DNA from: Rotaria socialis
Taxonomy: Eukaryota; Rotifera; Eurotatoria; Philodinida; Philodinidae
Direction of reading: 5' to 3'
Assembly (NCBI GenBank): GCA_905331475.1
Contig: CAJNYU010000405.1
Coordinates: forward strand, 147,833-211,832
Length of the DNA: 64,000 nucleotides
The position numbers and the translations under genes are program-made. Shown here piece by piece: positions 37,495 through 48,310 of the stretch. Below the pieces are notes generated by a model. That model did not search any database. It was not told the DNA's origin and saw nothing but the letters and a program-made list of their open reading frames with translations. The first letter of the stretch is position 1, and every line of letters begins with the position of its first letter.

Positions 37495-37522
37495 AAATTA
37501 AATTAAATTAAATTAAATTAAA
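37495..37522. repeat. (AAATT)n microsatellite
   Basis: About five perfect units of the pentamer AAATT, immediately at the truncated 5' side of the LINE relic. It may mark the insertion site or simply be a local microsatellite. Confidence 0.75.
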
Positions 37523-37753
37523 AAGAATATGATTATGTAATGTAAATATGGAGTCTCTTGTTTTAATATGTGACAGAAAAAGAAAAGATGAAGTTGTTAG
37601 TTTTACATCAATACGCAAAAGATAAGCAAGTTTGTGTTAAAAGAATTCAGACAAACAAGATTAGTTTTTTTTCATTTTGATATCAAAATGAAAAAGAATG
37701 TAAAGAAAAAGTTCGATTTGCAATGTTTTTATCATCGATCATTCTCAACGACC

Positions 37754-38095
37754 TCACTTGGCCGTCGCCCCTCCACCTGGCTCATTATTATTTCCAGCAG
37801 TTTTCTTTTGTTGTGCCAATAGTTGTTTTTCACGCATCCTACAATGAGAATGAAGCGCTTCGTTTTTTTCCCAAGGATACACGAATTTATATACCTTGCA
37901 GCATCCCGTAATTGACGTTCTTGTAATGATAAACCTTTATTAGCTTCCGTGTCCGCTGCTGATTGTCCTTTATTTTTATGATTTTTCAGATTTTTTTCCC
38001 TGGCTAAATCGCTACAAAAAAAAACCACCAAAAACAAATAGATATTTGTTTGTAAAATTTTATTTTCAGTAATACCGCTGATTGCCCCGCGTCAT
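37754..38095 (-). CDS. SERF2: SERF family small basic protein (4F5)
   Basis: Three exons too short for simple open-frame calling: 38095-38076 (20 bases, MTRGNQ-R), 38011-37895 and 37838-37754, total 222 bases, 73 residues. The product begins M-T-R-G-N-Q-R-D-L-A-R-E-K-N and continues KNHKNKGQSA and REKQLLAQQKK, the 4F5 signature, ending GGGATAK. SERF proteins are about 60 residues, highly charged and disordered, and speed amyloid aggregation of other proteins; they may also bind RNA. SERF1 versus SERF2 cannot be settled, though the first residues favour SERF2. All introns are GT-AG. TTTCTAG lies 22 bases before the ATG. Confidence 0.9.
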
Positions 38096-39043
38096 GGCTA
38101 AGTCGGTTGTCACAAAACTAGAAATCTAAAACAAACATCATAAATAAAAGTCTGAAGTTCATCCATAGTTTTTATTAGTTTTATTTCTGTGTTTATAAAA
38201 TCATAATGAGAAAAAGAAAAGAGAAAAGTAAAACATCAATAACAGGAACAAATGTTAAACACTCCTTTGTTTTTGTATTACTTTCTTTTACAAGAATAGT
38301 TAAGAATAAATACATTTTTTTTATCATGTGGACAAACAATAAACTAATAATTAGATAATATATATATATATTATGAGACAGAGAGAAGAAGAAAGGAAAA
38401 GTGAAAGAGAATAAAAGAATGAAAAACAAATCTGATGGTATGTGAAAGACATATACACAATTTGGGACATTCTAAAATGAGTTAATATCAGCAGTATATC
38501 AACCACCGGAGTTGTCGATTGTCTTTATTTCGAAAGAAACATTGGGAAAAAGAATGAGTAAGCTACATGTCTACATAAAGAGATAAGAAATGATCGAATG
38601 ATTTAAGTTCTGTAGTTTCATCATCCAACACGCATTCAAAACATAACATTCAGGAAATAAAGAAAGTTAAGGACGAAGCAAAACAACACAACTTCAGTCA
38701 GAAAGAAATGTTTGATCAGAAAATATGCGCAATACAGCAAAGACATGGTATTAACAGATTAAAAAAAAGAAACTTTTCGCTGTAAATAAATTTAATTCTT
38801 TTAAACAAACAACAACAAAAAAAACTGTCAAATCGCTCATATAATATTTTTTGAATATTCTAAGCTACACATATACATTAATCAAATGGAATCATCATAA
38901 TTCCGGAACAAAAATATATCAATCAAGATCAATTCACTTTTACCATACATATTTATATAAAAACAAAAGCTCAACCGGAGTGCATCTATGTTGAAACCAA
39001 ACTGAAGAAAGATGTTTGAAGTAATTATAAGAAATGGACTTTC
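38096..39043. other. intergenic, no gene seen
   Basis: About 950 bases between SERF and the AF4/FMR2-like gene, both on the minus strand. It has a (TA)n run at 38357-38371 and several A-rich tracts. Nothing else recognisable; it probably holds the 3' UTR of the downstream-ending gene and the SERF promoter. Confidence 0.45.
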
Positions 39044-42000
39044 TCAGGCAATAGTTAAACGTAATAAATCAATCGCATCAAAAATGTACAATAAAAAATC
39101 TAATGTTGTGTCATCACGTGTTAAACGTCGATTTTGATTTTGTCTTAATAACTGTTCAACGAATTCTATATTAGGGAGAAAAAAAATAATAAATCGATTT
39201 TCTAGAGAGATAAAACAAAAGGTTCATTTTTACTTTTTAATGGCTCTTCGCGCTTTAAACGTTCTGCTCTATTCCAATAGTGATTTGATTGATATGAATG
39301 TAACATATATTTTGAAAATTCGAATATGAAACTCGGATTTGTATCTGCTGGAGATTTTGAATGACTGCAATACTCGGTTACTTGATGAACACATCGTTCG
39401 ATTGCAGGTAAATTTATATTGTATTGTAATTGATATATGAATGATTGAAGCCAATAACTTGAAAACAATAGGAAATGTAAAACAAACAGTAGGCCCAAAA
39501 AAAAACATTTCTTTACTTTATTAGAAGAAATTTTTGTCGAATATTATTTAGTGCATCACCTGATTGATTTGCAGGTATGTGAAACATTTTTTCATAATTA
39601 TATACAAGATGTCTAAACAAGAGAAAAAAAACGATTGTTGCTTTTTCAATATTAAATTTCATGGCTCACTGAAGCATTGATAATGTTGCTGATAATAATG
39701 TAGTACGTTGATCTAATATTGGTTCATCATGAGCACACTGAATAAAATAGCAAACCGACTCAAGATACAACGACATTGATTGTTTAACATCTTCAAATGT
39801 TCGTTTTTCACCATCAGCTAATTTCTTTTTTTCTCGAGCTAACGAATTTAATTCTTTTGTTGACATATTTCTATGTGAAATCAACACAATTAAGAGTAGG
39901 ATTCAATGTCGAAATTTTTACTTTAAATTTGCATAGTTTGATTTTGTTGACGCATTAGTAGCTGTTGTCAAACGATCAGGTACATTAAGAACATTTGAAT
40001 TAGTATTGTTGGATGTTAAATTATCGCCTGTTGTAGATTGTAAAAGTGGTTTAACACTGAAGATAATAAATTATATAAAGATTGAATTTTATTTTTATAT
40101 TAACAAATGAACAACTAATAATATCAATACTTTACGTAGCAGGGCTCCTAATGGGATGGGATGGGACGAGATTTTCGTCCCGTGGGATAATGCAAGTCGT
40201 CCCATCCCATCCCATGGGATTCATGACTCATCCCATCCCATCCCATTAGGAGCCCTGATACGTAGATTACCGAGTCAAGATTCAAAACTTGATATATACG
40301 TCTTTTTCTGATTTATTTTTTTATCAAAATCTCATTTACTAGTAGGCTACGTTTTTAAGAGAATCAGAGAACTCTAAGGAATACGGATGATTTTTTGAAA
40401 TATAATGACGGTCAGTATACATTTCGTTAAATTTCTACGATATTCTCCAATGATAACTGTGAAATGTCTCTGTGCGATATATGTATATTCAAAAAAAAAA
40501 TGAACAGAAATATTGATGCTTGATTCTAAAATCCAGTTCTATATTATGTCGCTCTACAAGAAACTTGGACAAGGTTCACTCGGTGCCAATTTTCTCTAAA
40601 AACTGTATCCACGTATTTCTACGAACAAAGTTGTATGTCAACCCTATGTCATTCAATTCCTTTGTAGTAACATCTCTAAAATTGAAAAATCAGCACAGAA
40701 AACTTAACTCTCAAACTATGGCGCTTGTATGCAAATCTTAACAAAGAATCCAATACTCTTGCTGACTCATGCAAATAAATAATCTATATTTTTTGATTAA
40801 CGATTCAGTACAGTTCACACCTGGGTGGTCAGATCGAAAATTGAAAAATCAGAGATTGTTTTATAAAAATCAGAGAACCGTCAGAAAGGTTTTTAGGAAA
40901 ATCAGAAATTTATCAGAAAGATCATTTTTTGTGAAATAGCGACTTCTGTATAAGATGCTGGCATTAACTATTCCACTACTTTAATATCATTCACTGGTAC
41001 TTCATTTGCAAAGATTTGTCACTATAAAGATAAATATTCATCAATCGATAACGAATCTTTACGAAAAACTCTTTTTTTCCTTTATATGTCGAAATGATAT
41101 TGCTGTGACTAATTAATTTACTTCGATTTGTTTTTCTTCACAATCGAATTCAACCATATTAATATCATCCGATAGATAATTTTGTTTTCATTTGTGGAAT
41201 GTTCAATTAGATAAGATTCTCGATATCAAGAAAAGAAATTTATCAAATTCTAGTGCATTGCTGTGGCTGAAGTTACCTATATAAGTCAGAAATTACCAAT
41301 GGATAATTGAGAAAAACAAGATGCCGCAATATACATCTATAATAGTAATGTGTTATAGTTGTACTGAGCTGCACTAGCAAAACTGGGATCTGAAATAGTT
41401 TCGAATTCGGAAAAAAATCAGAAGAAATTCAAAAAGGACTTCAAATTTCAGAAAATGTCCCTACTTTTCAAAAGACCTGGTCATCCTAATTCAGGCGTGC
41501 ACCATTACATGTCTTCTACAACTATACGCGGTATTCTGATTTTTGTTGTTCCACATATAGAGCTCGAATGTATGTCGTATACATGGAATAAAAGATTTCA
41601 TTTGTTTATAAACTATTGTCAATGGCACAGTCAACATATCAAACATGATATTCGACAAAGTTTTAAAACTTCTCGATAGAAAAATCAATCTTTACAGGCC
41701 TAGCTTAAACATCACATAAAATCATAAGAAAACTTACTTTGCTGTTGGTTTCTTCTTTGGTTCAACTGTTATTGGTGCAATCGTTGCTGTGAGACCAGTA
41801 GATAATATGTCATTAGACGAGGCAACATTTAACATGGTCGTTGGCTCTTCTTTGATGCGCATTGTTGTTGAAGAAATAGCTGACTCTGATTTATAAACAT
41901 GACTGGTTTTATTCTTTTTTTGTTGTGTTCCATTATTTGTATTAGAACTATCGGTGTTAGTTGTACTTGAATCATGTTTGAGTAAACCATTAGAATATCT

Positions 42001-43523
42001 TTTCGATGTTTTTTGGGATTTTCCACTCATCGAATCATCTACTATTAAATGATTACTAAGAAAATCTTTTTCTTTTTTGTACATTTTATTTGCTTACCTT
42101 CTGTTTTTATAGATCGATCAGAAAATAAATGTGTAGGAATGGCTATAGGAAGTGTGGGCTGCTTGATATCAATTGAAATATTTGATGATGCAAATGATTT
42201 GATTATTTCTTCTTTACGTTTATTTTGTTTTATTTCTTGAGTTGGCGATGCTGGTGACAGACTTCGTTTTAGAAGATCAGCCGATGGTCTTACTGGTGAA
42301 TTTTTCAGAGGAATAAAGTCCGATAATGAAAATTGATTAGGATTCTAAAAGAAAGAAAAAATTCAATGAAACCAAAAAATGTTTTAATGAACCGTTCGAT
42401 TTTGTTCATCATCATTCTCCATATCACTGTGCATAGACACTTGATCATCACTGTCGGCATGTTGATTTTTGCTACAAAAAGATTCATAGATAATTAATTT
42501 TTGAAACGAGAAAAAGATTGCTTCTAAATTACATTTGATTCTCATTTGATATTTTGTCATCTTTATCATCATTATCATCATCATCATCTTCTTCTTCTGC
42601 TTCTTCTTCTTCTTCTTCTTCTTCTTCTTCTTCTCCTTCTTCATTCTCATCATCACTAAGTTTAAGATCTGTATCTTCGTGTAATCGAGGAAATAGTTCA
42701 CAACTTGAAAACATGTTTTTATATGAAAACAAAATATGTCAATTTTTTTGTGAGATACTACCTTTCCATTTTGTTATTTGTATTTTCTAAATGAAAAAAA
42801 ATAAATTATATGTTTGCTTTCAAACCTATAGATTTTATTTACTTGAATGCCTAGAAATTTTTTCAGGTAATTTTGTGAAGTTTATTGGTACAACCAGCTA
42901 TAAAACAAAAGTTTATTTTGAATGAGAAAGAACAAGATGATAATTAAAGTTACTTTTAATATTAGTGGAACAATTTTTTCGACTAATTCTGAATATCTGT
43001 TCTTCTGAATAGATAGAACACAGTACGTATAAAAATAAACTAGATAGTTTATTTTCAACCTACGATAATCGTTTGATTTGATGAAGTATTGGCAAGAGAC
43101 GCTTGATGAGTACTAGCTCGTGATTGTAAAAGACTGAATTTAAAGAAAAGAAAAACATTATTGTACTTAGATATAAATAAATAGTATTACGGGATGTTTA
43201 ATCGAGGTGCATGTTGAATTGGAAAATCGATACTTGGTTGTCTACAATAATCTACCACAGTCGTCGCCTGCCCAAGAATTTGTTCTGCTTTTTTACTAAG
43301 TTCATCGGTCTTAATAGAACAAATTGAAATATTAAATGTTCTTTTTTTTGTGTAGTTATTTTATTACCATAAGTCGTTGACCATTTGTCATCGTATTATT
43401 ACTTGATGTCGTACTCGTCGTCGTTGATGTTCGTTTCTGTGTAGACGACGATAATGATGATGAACGATGATTAGTACTAAAAATTTCAGGTAAATGTTGC
43501 TGAGGAGCAATATCAATCACCAT
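39044..43523 (-). CDS. AF4/FMR2 (AFF) family-like protein
   Basis: Fourteen exons join in phase: 43523-43368, 43309-43191, 43133-43064, 42897-42843, 42786-42762, 42703-42533, 42471-42393, 42344-42098, 42041-41738, 40056-39922, 39870-39670, 39612-39517, 39457-39234, 39165-39044; total 2004 bases, 667 residues. The first two thirds are low complexity: Ser/Thr-rich start (MVIDIAPQQHLPEIF), a Glu/Asp run from a GAA/GAT repeat, then Lys/Ser-rich sequence. The last 220 residues look helical and match the order of the AFF C-terminal homology domain: AREKKKLADGEKRTFEDVKQ, YLESVCYFIQCA, MLHSYQSNHYWNRAERLK, and a final FLLYIFDAIDLLRL. AFF proteins are scaffolds of the super elongation complex that recruits P-TEFb to RNA polymerase II. 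The match is divergent, so the family call is an inference. The exon 7 donor is GTTCAT. A TTTTAG acceptor is two bases before the ATG. The 1.68-kb ninth intron carries two MITEs. Confidence 0.62.
40140..40257. mobile_element. 118-base hAT-type MITE, G-rich
   Basis: Starts CAGGGCTCCTAATGGGATGG and ends in its exact inverted repeat (terminal repeats of about 27 bases). It is flanked by an 8-base near-perfect duplication, TTACGTAG (40132-40139) and ATACGTAG (40258-40265). CAGGG termini and 8-base duplications are typical of hAT elements. The arms carry tandem GGGAT units, giving four G-triplets on one strand, so the copy could fold as a hairpin or a G-quadruplex. It lies in an intron of the AFF-like gene. 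Confidence 0.85.
40821..41488. mobile_element. hAT-type MITE, ATCAGA-rich family, copy 1
   Basis: The left end CTGGGTGGTCAGATCGAAAA and following TTGAAAAATCAGA closely match the reverse complement of the right end of the element at 56649-57160. The right end near 41475-41488 (GACCTGGTCATCCTA) is its degraded inverted repeat. Possible 8-base duplications (GTTCACAC and ATTCAGGC) have decayed. ATCAGA and TCTGAT motifs recur inside both ends. No transposase is present. Same intron as the 118-base MITE. Confidence 0.7.
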
Positions 43524-45619
43524 GGCTAAAATAAAATAAAAGGAAAAGATAATGTTTAGAGTTTCTATGACGAGGTCAAAAAAGACTGCATTATCTATCG
43601 TGTTGTCGTATAATGTTTGAAATAGGGAGGAGGCAAGCAGTCAGACGATGTATGTCACTTCTCATCAAGCTATGTGTATAGGGTAAAGAAAAAAGAGAAG
43701 AGAAAAATTCTAACCCATTTTTCTTTCCTTTTGTGATGTGTTAGGTGTTGCTGCTTCTGTTCGATGAAAAAATACGAACAGCATCTATGTATAAACGATG
43801 TTATTATTACCAAGAAAAGAAGGAAAAAGAACTACTGTCCATGTTTTATCTATTTAGGGTGTATTATATCATGTTTGTTCATAAGCCTTGGATAAGAGAA
43901 AATCACGTTTATGTATTCTTGTCATCCTATTAGTGCTGTTAATACGATGTTAAAAAATGCGCACCATAAATAATCACTATTCATTGGAAAAAAAACATAT
44001 GAATCGATTGAGTAATGATAAAAAAAAAACACATACGTAAAGAATGAAAAAAGTCCCAATTATTCAGTTTCATTTTTTTTTAAATGACTACTATTTACTC
44101 AGGCAAATCAACATTTTTCATTTAAAAAAAATTGCTTTGAATTCTTTTGAAATAAATCCATCATATGATGATAATATGACATGCAGCTGACAATATAAAA
44201 CAAAGACAACAATATCAATAGCTTTTGCCAGACTCGTACATACGTCAATCATAGGAGACAACAAGCAAAGCGATAAACAAAATGGTAATAAAACGACAAT
44301 CTCACGTCCTGTTGCTTTCTTTCTAGTCGTTTCTCCAAAGTCAAACGAAGAAGAAAAAATAAAAACAGAAAGAAAAAAAAAGGTAGCCAGAGCTAACAAC
44401 ATCAACTCGTCCCACTTCATTAAATGTCACACACGAATATACGCATATATATATATAAATAGATACATCTAAATGCACATTGATTCATATTTTTATGCAG
44501 TATTCGTATGGAAAATAATTTTGAGATATTTTATGTTGTTGATAACAAACTCAAAAAAGAAATATGAATTTTTATAAAAGACAAACAACATGATAAATCT
44601 CACTCATTTTTTATATTTCTTTCTTAAAACACTTACACAACAACTGATATGCAAGTATCAGGATTTCCGGAACATTATATGGCTGTGTTGTTTTGTTCTA
44701 CAGCTCGTTCTTCTTTGTCTTTATCGTTATGCGAATCAGCCTTGCATACTTTTCTTCTGCGTAATATGCGTGTTCTTTTTCTTTTCTTTTCTTTTTTCGT
44801 CATCAACCCCTTTTTTCATCAATCCAGTAAACGCTCTTTTTGCGCACGAGAAAGACAACAAAAAAGAATACGACTTTATGCGCTCGACTGCATATACAAG
44901 ACATTTTCTATTGTCAATATACCGTCTTTAGTCATAAATCAGCAGAAACAAAACACGAAAACATACCTTTAGTGAGAAACGAATTTTATAAATGTTAAAA
45001 AATAAAAACGAATTCAATATTAAAATGAAGATTTACACGGAAAAAAAGTTAAAATATCATTTTAAAAAATCATATTACACACCTTTGTCTCGACAAGATA
45101 ATGTTAACAGAATAAATGTGCTCTTGTGAATGATCTACAAGAAAGAAAAACAGAAAAGGAAAAAACCGAAATACAAATTTGTTATTTCGTAATAAAATGA
45201 CTCAATAGCTAAGGGTTTTCTTTTTAGATCATTGCATAAAAGATTTCACTTATGAGTAAGAGGAAGCTCTACAGATTTCGAATTGATCTTAAATATTTCT
45301 TTTTATGGGATCATATGTTATATTTTAATAATCATCACTGAAGACAAAATATCTATGATATAGAAGAGGATCAGTTGAATAACTACAAGAGAACAAAAAA
45401 AAAAGAAAAAAAGCTTGATTTGTTTGCTTACTTTAACATTCTCAGTATACAAAAAATACGAGCATAATAATGAAATTCGCTTATGACTGTAACATTCACT
45501 TGCATAAAAAGAAGAAAAAAAACGAGGATGCTTATATCCTTGCATAGGAAGGAAAACATTGGGCTGTCAAATCAAATCAAATTTTATATTTGCTTTTATT
45601 ATTAATATGTATCGGTTGT
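43524..45619. other. intergenic, no gene seen
   Basis: 2.1 kb between the start of the AFF-like gene and the 3' end of the cryptic gene, both on the minus strand. Open frames at 44118-44420 (minus) and 44590-44972 (plus) are hydrophobic and T-rich, with no splice partners and no recognisable domain. No RNA gene seen. Confidence 0.4.
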
Positions 45620-47197
45620 TCAGATTTTTTTCAATGCTCGCAGACGATCGAGTGACTTTCGATAACGATCAAGTCCTTCGATTGATGGTTCACACGTCGT
45701 TTTTTTCTTGAATCTTTCTAATCAAGAAAGAAACATATGGTCGTAACAAAATTGTTTCGACAAAAAAAACCTCTAAACGTTATCTCGACACTGAATAAAA
45801 CTTTCGTTTCTTTGGTACCCTACGACCTCTGAATTTCTTTCTAAAACTAGAAATTGTTAGATTCACAATTTTTCGAAGCGATTTAAAAATTAATGTTAAT
45901 ATGGCAACGAACAACGCGAGTACAAAGAACATACTTTATACATCTGGAAAATTTGATTATGAAGTTCAAGGTAACATCTGCAATAGATAACAAATGCTCC
46001 TAGAAAAACATGCACCATTTGGTGCCTAAATTTACTAATAATACTAAGTTGCCAATCGTTTTACATGTGAGCAAAAACACATTTTTGTTATGGTTGAATA
46101 ACTGCCTATGAATTACCTGTATGTAAGAATTGAAACGTTTTCTCTAGTGTTCGATAGCTGAAAGAAAACATACCTCGATCAGATAGAAAACTATCTAATT
46201 AAAAAATTCTGTTCCTTACCAGGTAGCATTTGTAACTGCAATAGAAAACGACCATGATATTCAAAGTCGATAGAATAATCTCCTTCTAATTCTTTAATCA
46301 AAATACAGGTGATCATGCATTTTCCAATCCTTACATTCACTCGTTGTTTTTCTTTTCGAACCCTCTAACCTACGATTTTTGCAAGGTCAGATTTTTAGTT
46401 TAAGTATTGAGTAAGCTGTTCCATGGAAGAAAAGCATTTGCTTATGCTTGCGGAAGTAAATTTCTAAGGGCTCAAAACCCTACAATATGGAATGGTATTA
46501 ATAGATTTTTCTTATCAAATCAAAACAATATTTATATGAAAAGCATAGATACATACTTTGATAAGGAATAAAACTCGTCTAAGTATTAAATCTTGATCGG
46601 TTAGAGTCATTACAATTTTCAATTTTAACTCAAATAACTGATATCTCCAATCATAACTACAACAACAAAAATGTATATAACTCAAAGTTCGAAACAATTC
46701 TGCCTCAATAAATCAACATTTAAATACGCCTCCTCTTTAGAAACTTTTACCTTTTCGCCATACAAAAATAACTTTAACACGGCAAAAGGTGCTCAACACT
46801 CGTAGTAGAAATTTTGAATTTATTATTCGAGAAAATGGAACGATCTGAATGTGTATAAAATTTGTTTTTACTCATTCTTTCTTATCGTGAAAATTTTTTC
46901 TCAGACATCTATTTTTTGTTTAATATGGTCTCACAGTAAGCTGTTGAAGAAATACTCGTGACTTCTAAAGTCGTTCTCCTTTTCTATTATTATTTACTTC
47001 GCAATCACCACACTTTTGCTGTTTTACAGAGACAAAAATTTTTAGACTAGTATTCAAATGATTTCTACATACATTTAATAAAATCGACAAGAAACTTATA
47101 ACAAAAAAATCTAAAACATAGAAGAAAAAAAATAAACATACTGAATTCTATTTAATAAATATTCTGTAGCAGTATATGCAAATGCTCTTTTCCCCAT
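45620..47197 (-). CDS. uncharacterised 10-exon gene, apparent 1-base frameshift
   Basis: Ten small exons can be threaded by GT-AG signals: 47197-47142, 47110-47069, 46656-46557, 46479-46374, 46329-46220, 46190-46174, 46157-46117, 45977-45935, 45840-45824, 45713-45620. All joins are in phase except one: exon 4 reaches TGA in its last codons, and exon 5 reads in the frame shifted by one. The exon sum is 626, one short of a multiple of three, as if one A were lost from the A-run at about 46391-46396. The product would be about 208 residues, starting MGKRAFAYTATEYLLNRIQ, with YDWRYQLFELKLKIVMTL, GFEPLEIYFRKHKQMLFFH, KELEGDYSIDFEYHGRFLLQ, CYLELHNQIFQMYK and a C-terminus LDRYRKSLDRLRALKKI. No domain, signal peptide or family is recognised. 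Donors at exons 2 and 9 are weak (GTAGAA, GTAGGG). It could be a gene on a damaged allele, or carry a sequence error. Confidence 0.5.
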
Positions 47198-48310
47198 GAT
47201 GATGCTGTGACATTGATAAACGCTATTAATGATATTTCAATTTCTTTCTGTGAAAAAAAAACACTATCGCGATGAAATAATCATAGATTGCTTCGCTTTT
47301 GTTTTCTTTTAGGTTCCAGCAAATATTTTACAGAGAAAAGAGGAAGACAGCTGATTCTCAATGAAATAACCAATCAATAATATGTTTTGTATATTTTATG
47401 TAACAAAAATTTTTATTGGCTTCTTTGCTAACAAATAGAATCTGTGTTTGATGAAAACAATGATTCATAGGTCTTTCTTGTAGTTTTTAGTTTAATCAAT
47501 GAGTGATCTCAGCTGTTTTTTTTCTTTTATTTCAAACCGTTGTTAAGATTATCATGTATTTTAATAGAATGAATGAAAATTTTTTTTGAATTCAAAATAG
47601 ATTTTATTGGATTCAAATAAAGATCATGTAATATTATTTTATATATTGAATGTTTTTCTATTTAGTTGGTTAGCAACCAAAGAAGGTAAAGATGGACGTA
47701 TATTAATCTATATATACATACACTATGTTTATGAATTGTCACTGTATTATTTGTCAAGAATTCTATATGTTAAGTAAAGACAACTTTCAAAATTAATATT
47801 CGCCATAGTCTGTTTTTATTCAAGTATTATATAATTTAGTATTCCGAATGATGATGACTGTAGAATATTTAGTTCTAGCTAAAAGGCAACCGGAAACTAC
47901 TACATGCTTGGGAGATCACAGTAAATCTATGCTTGAGAAAAAAAAATTCAGCTATTTTAAACGTATCACTAATGTATATCTCAAGGATAATAGTTGGAGG
48001 TCATTTTCAATGTAGATCTTTCTGATAATAAAATGTTAAGATTTCAAGAGTTCAATTTTAATTTGAGTACGTCACATTTGGATAATGTATTTTATTTTAT
48101 TGTATTTATAATAATTCAATAAGAGTACGCTAATAACATGTCGAATTTGTGATAGAGATGATGAATGAATCATTGACCACAAGAACACAGTTCATCAATA
48201 GACATAAATCATATTAAAAAAAAATTATTCAGTTTAAATAGAATTCTTCTGTATGAAGTGAAAATGGTCAGTTATGTTCTTACATATATGATTAGAAAAT
48301 CTATTTCTAG
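47198..48310. other. intergenic between divergent genes
   Basis: 1.1 kb separating the cryptic gene (minus) and SCAPER (plus), so promoters of both should lie here. AT-rich, with no TATA or repeat I could define. A TTTTTTTTTCACAG acceptor on the minus strand ends at about 47250, upstream of the cryptic gene's ATG. Confidence 0.4.

Noticed and set aside
44590..44972. Two overlapping plus-strand open frames with hydrophobic, Ser-rich sequence
   Set aside because: Composition follows T-rich DNA, the frames overlap each other, and no splice partners or domain appear.
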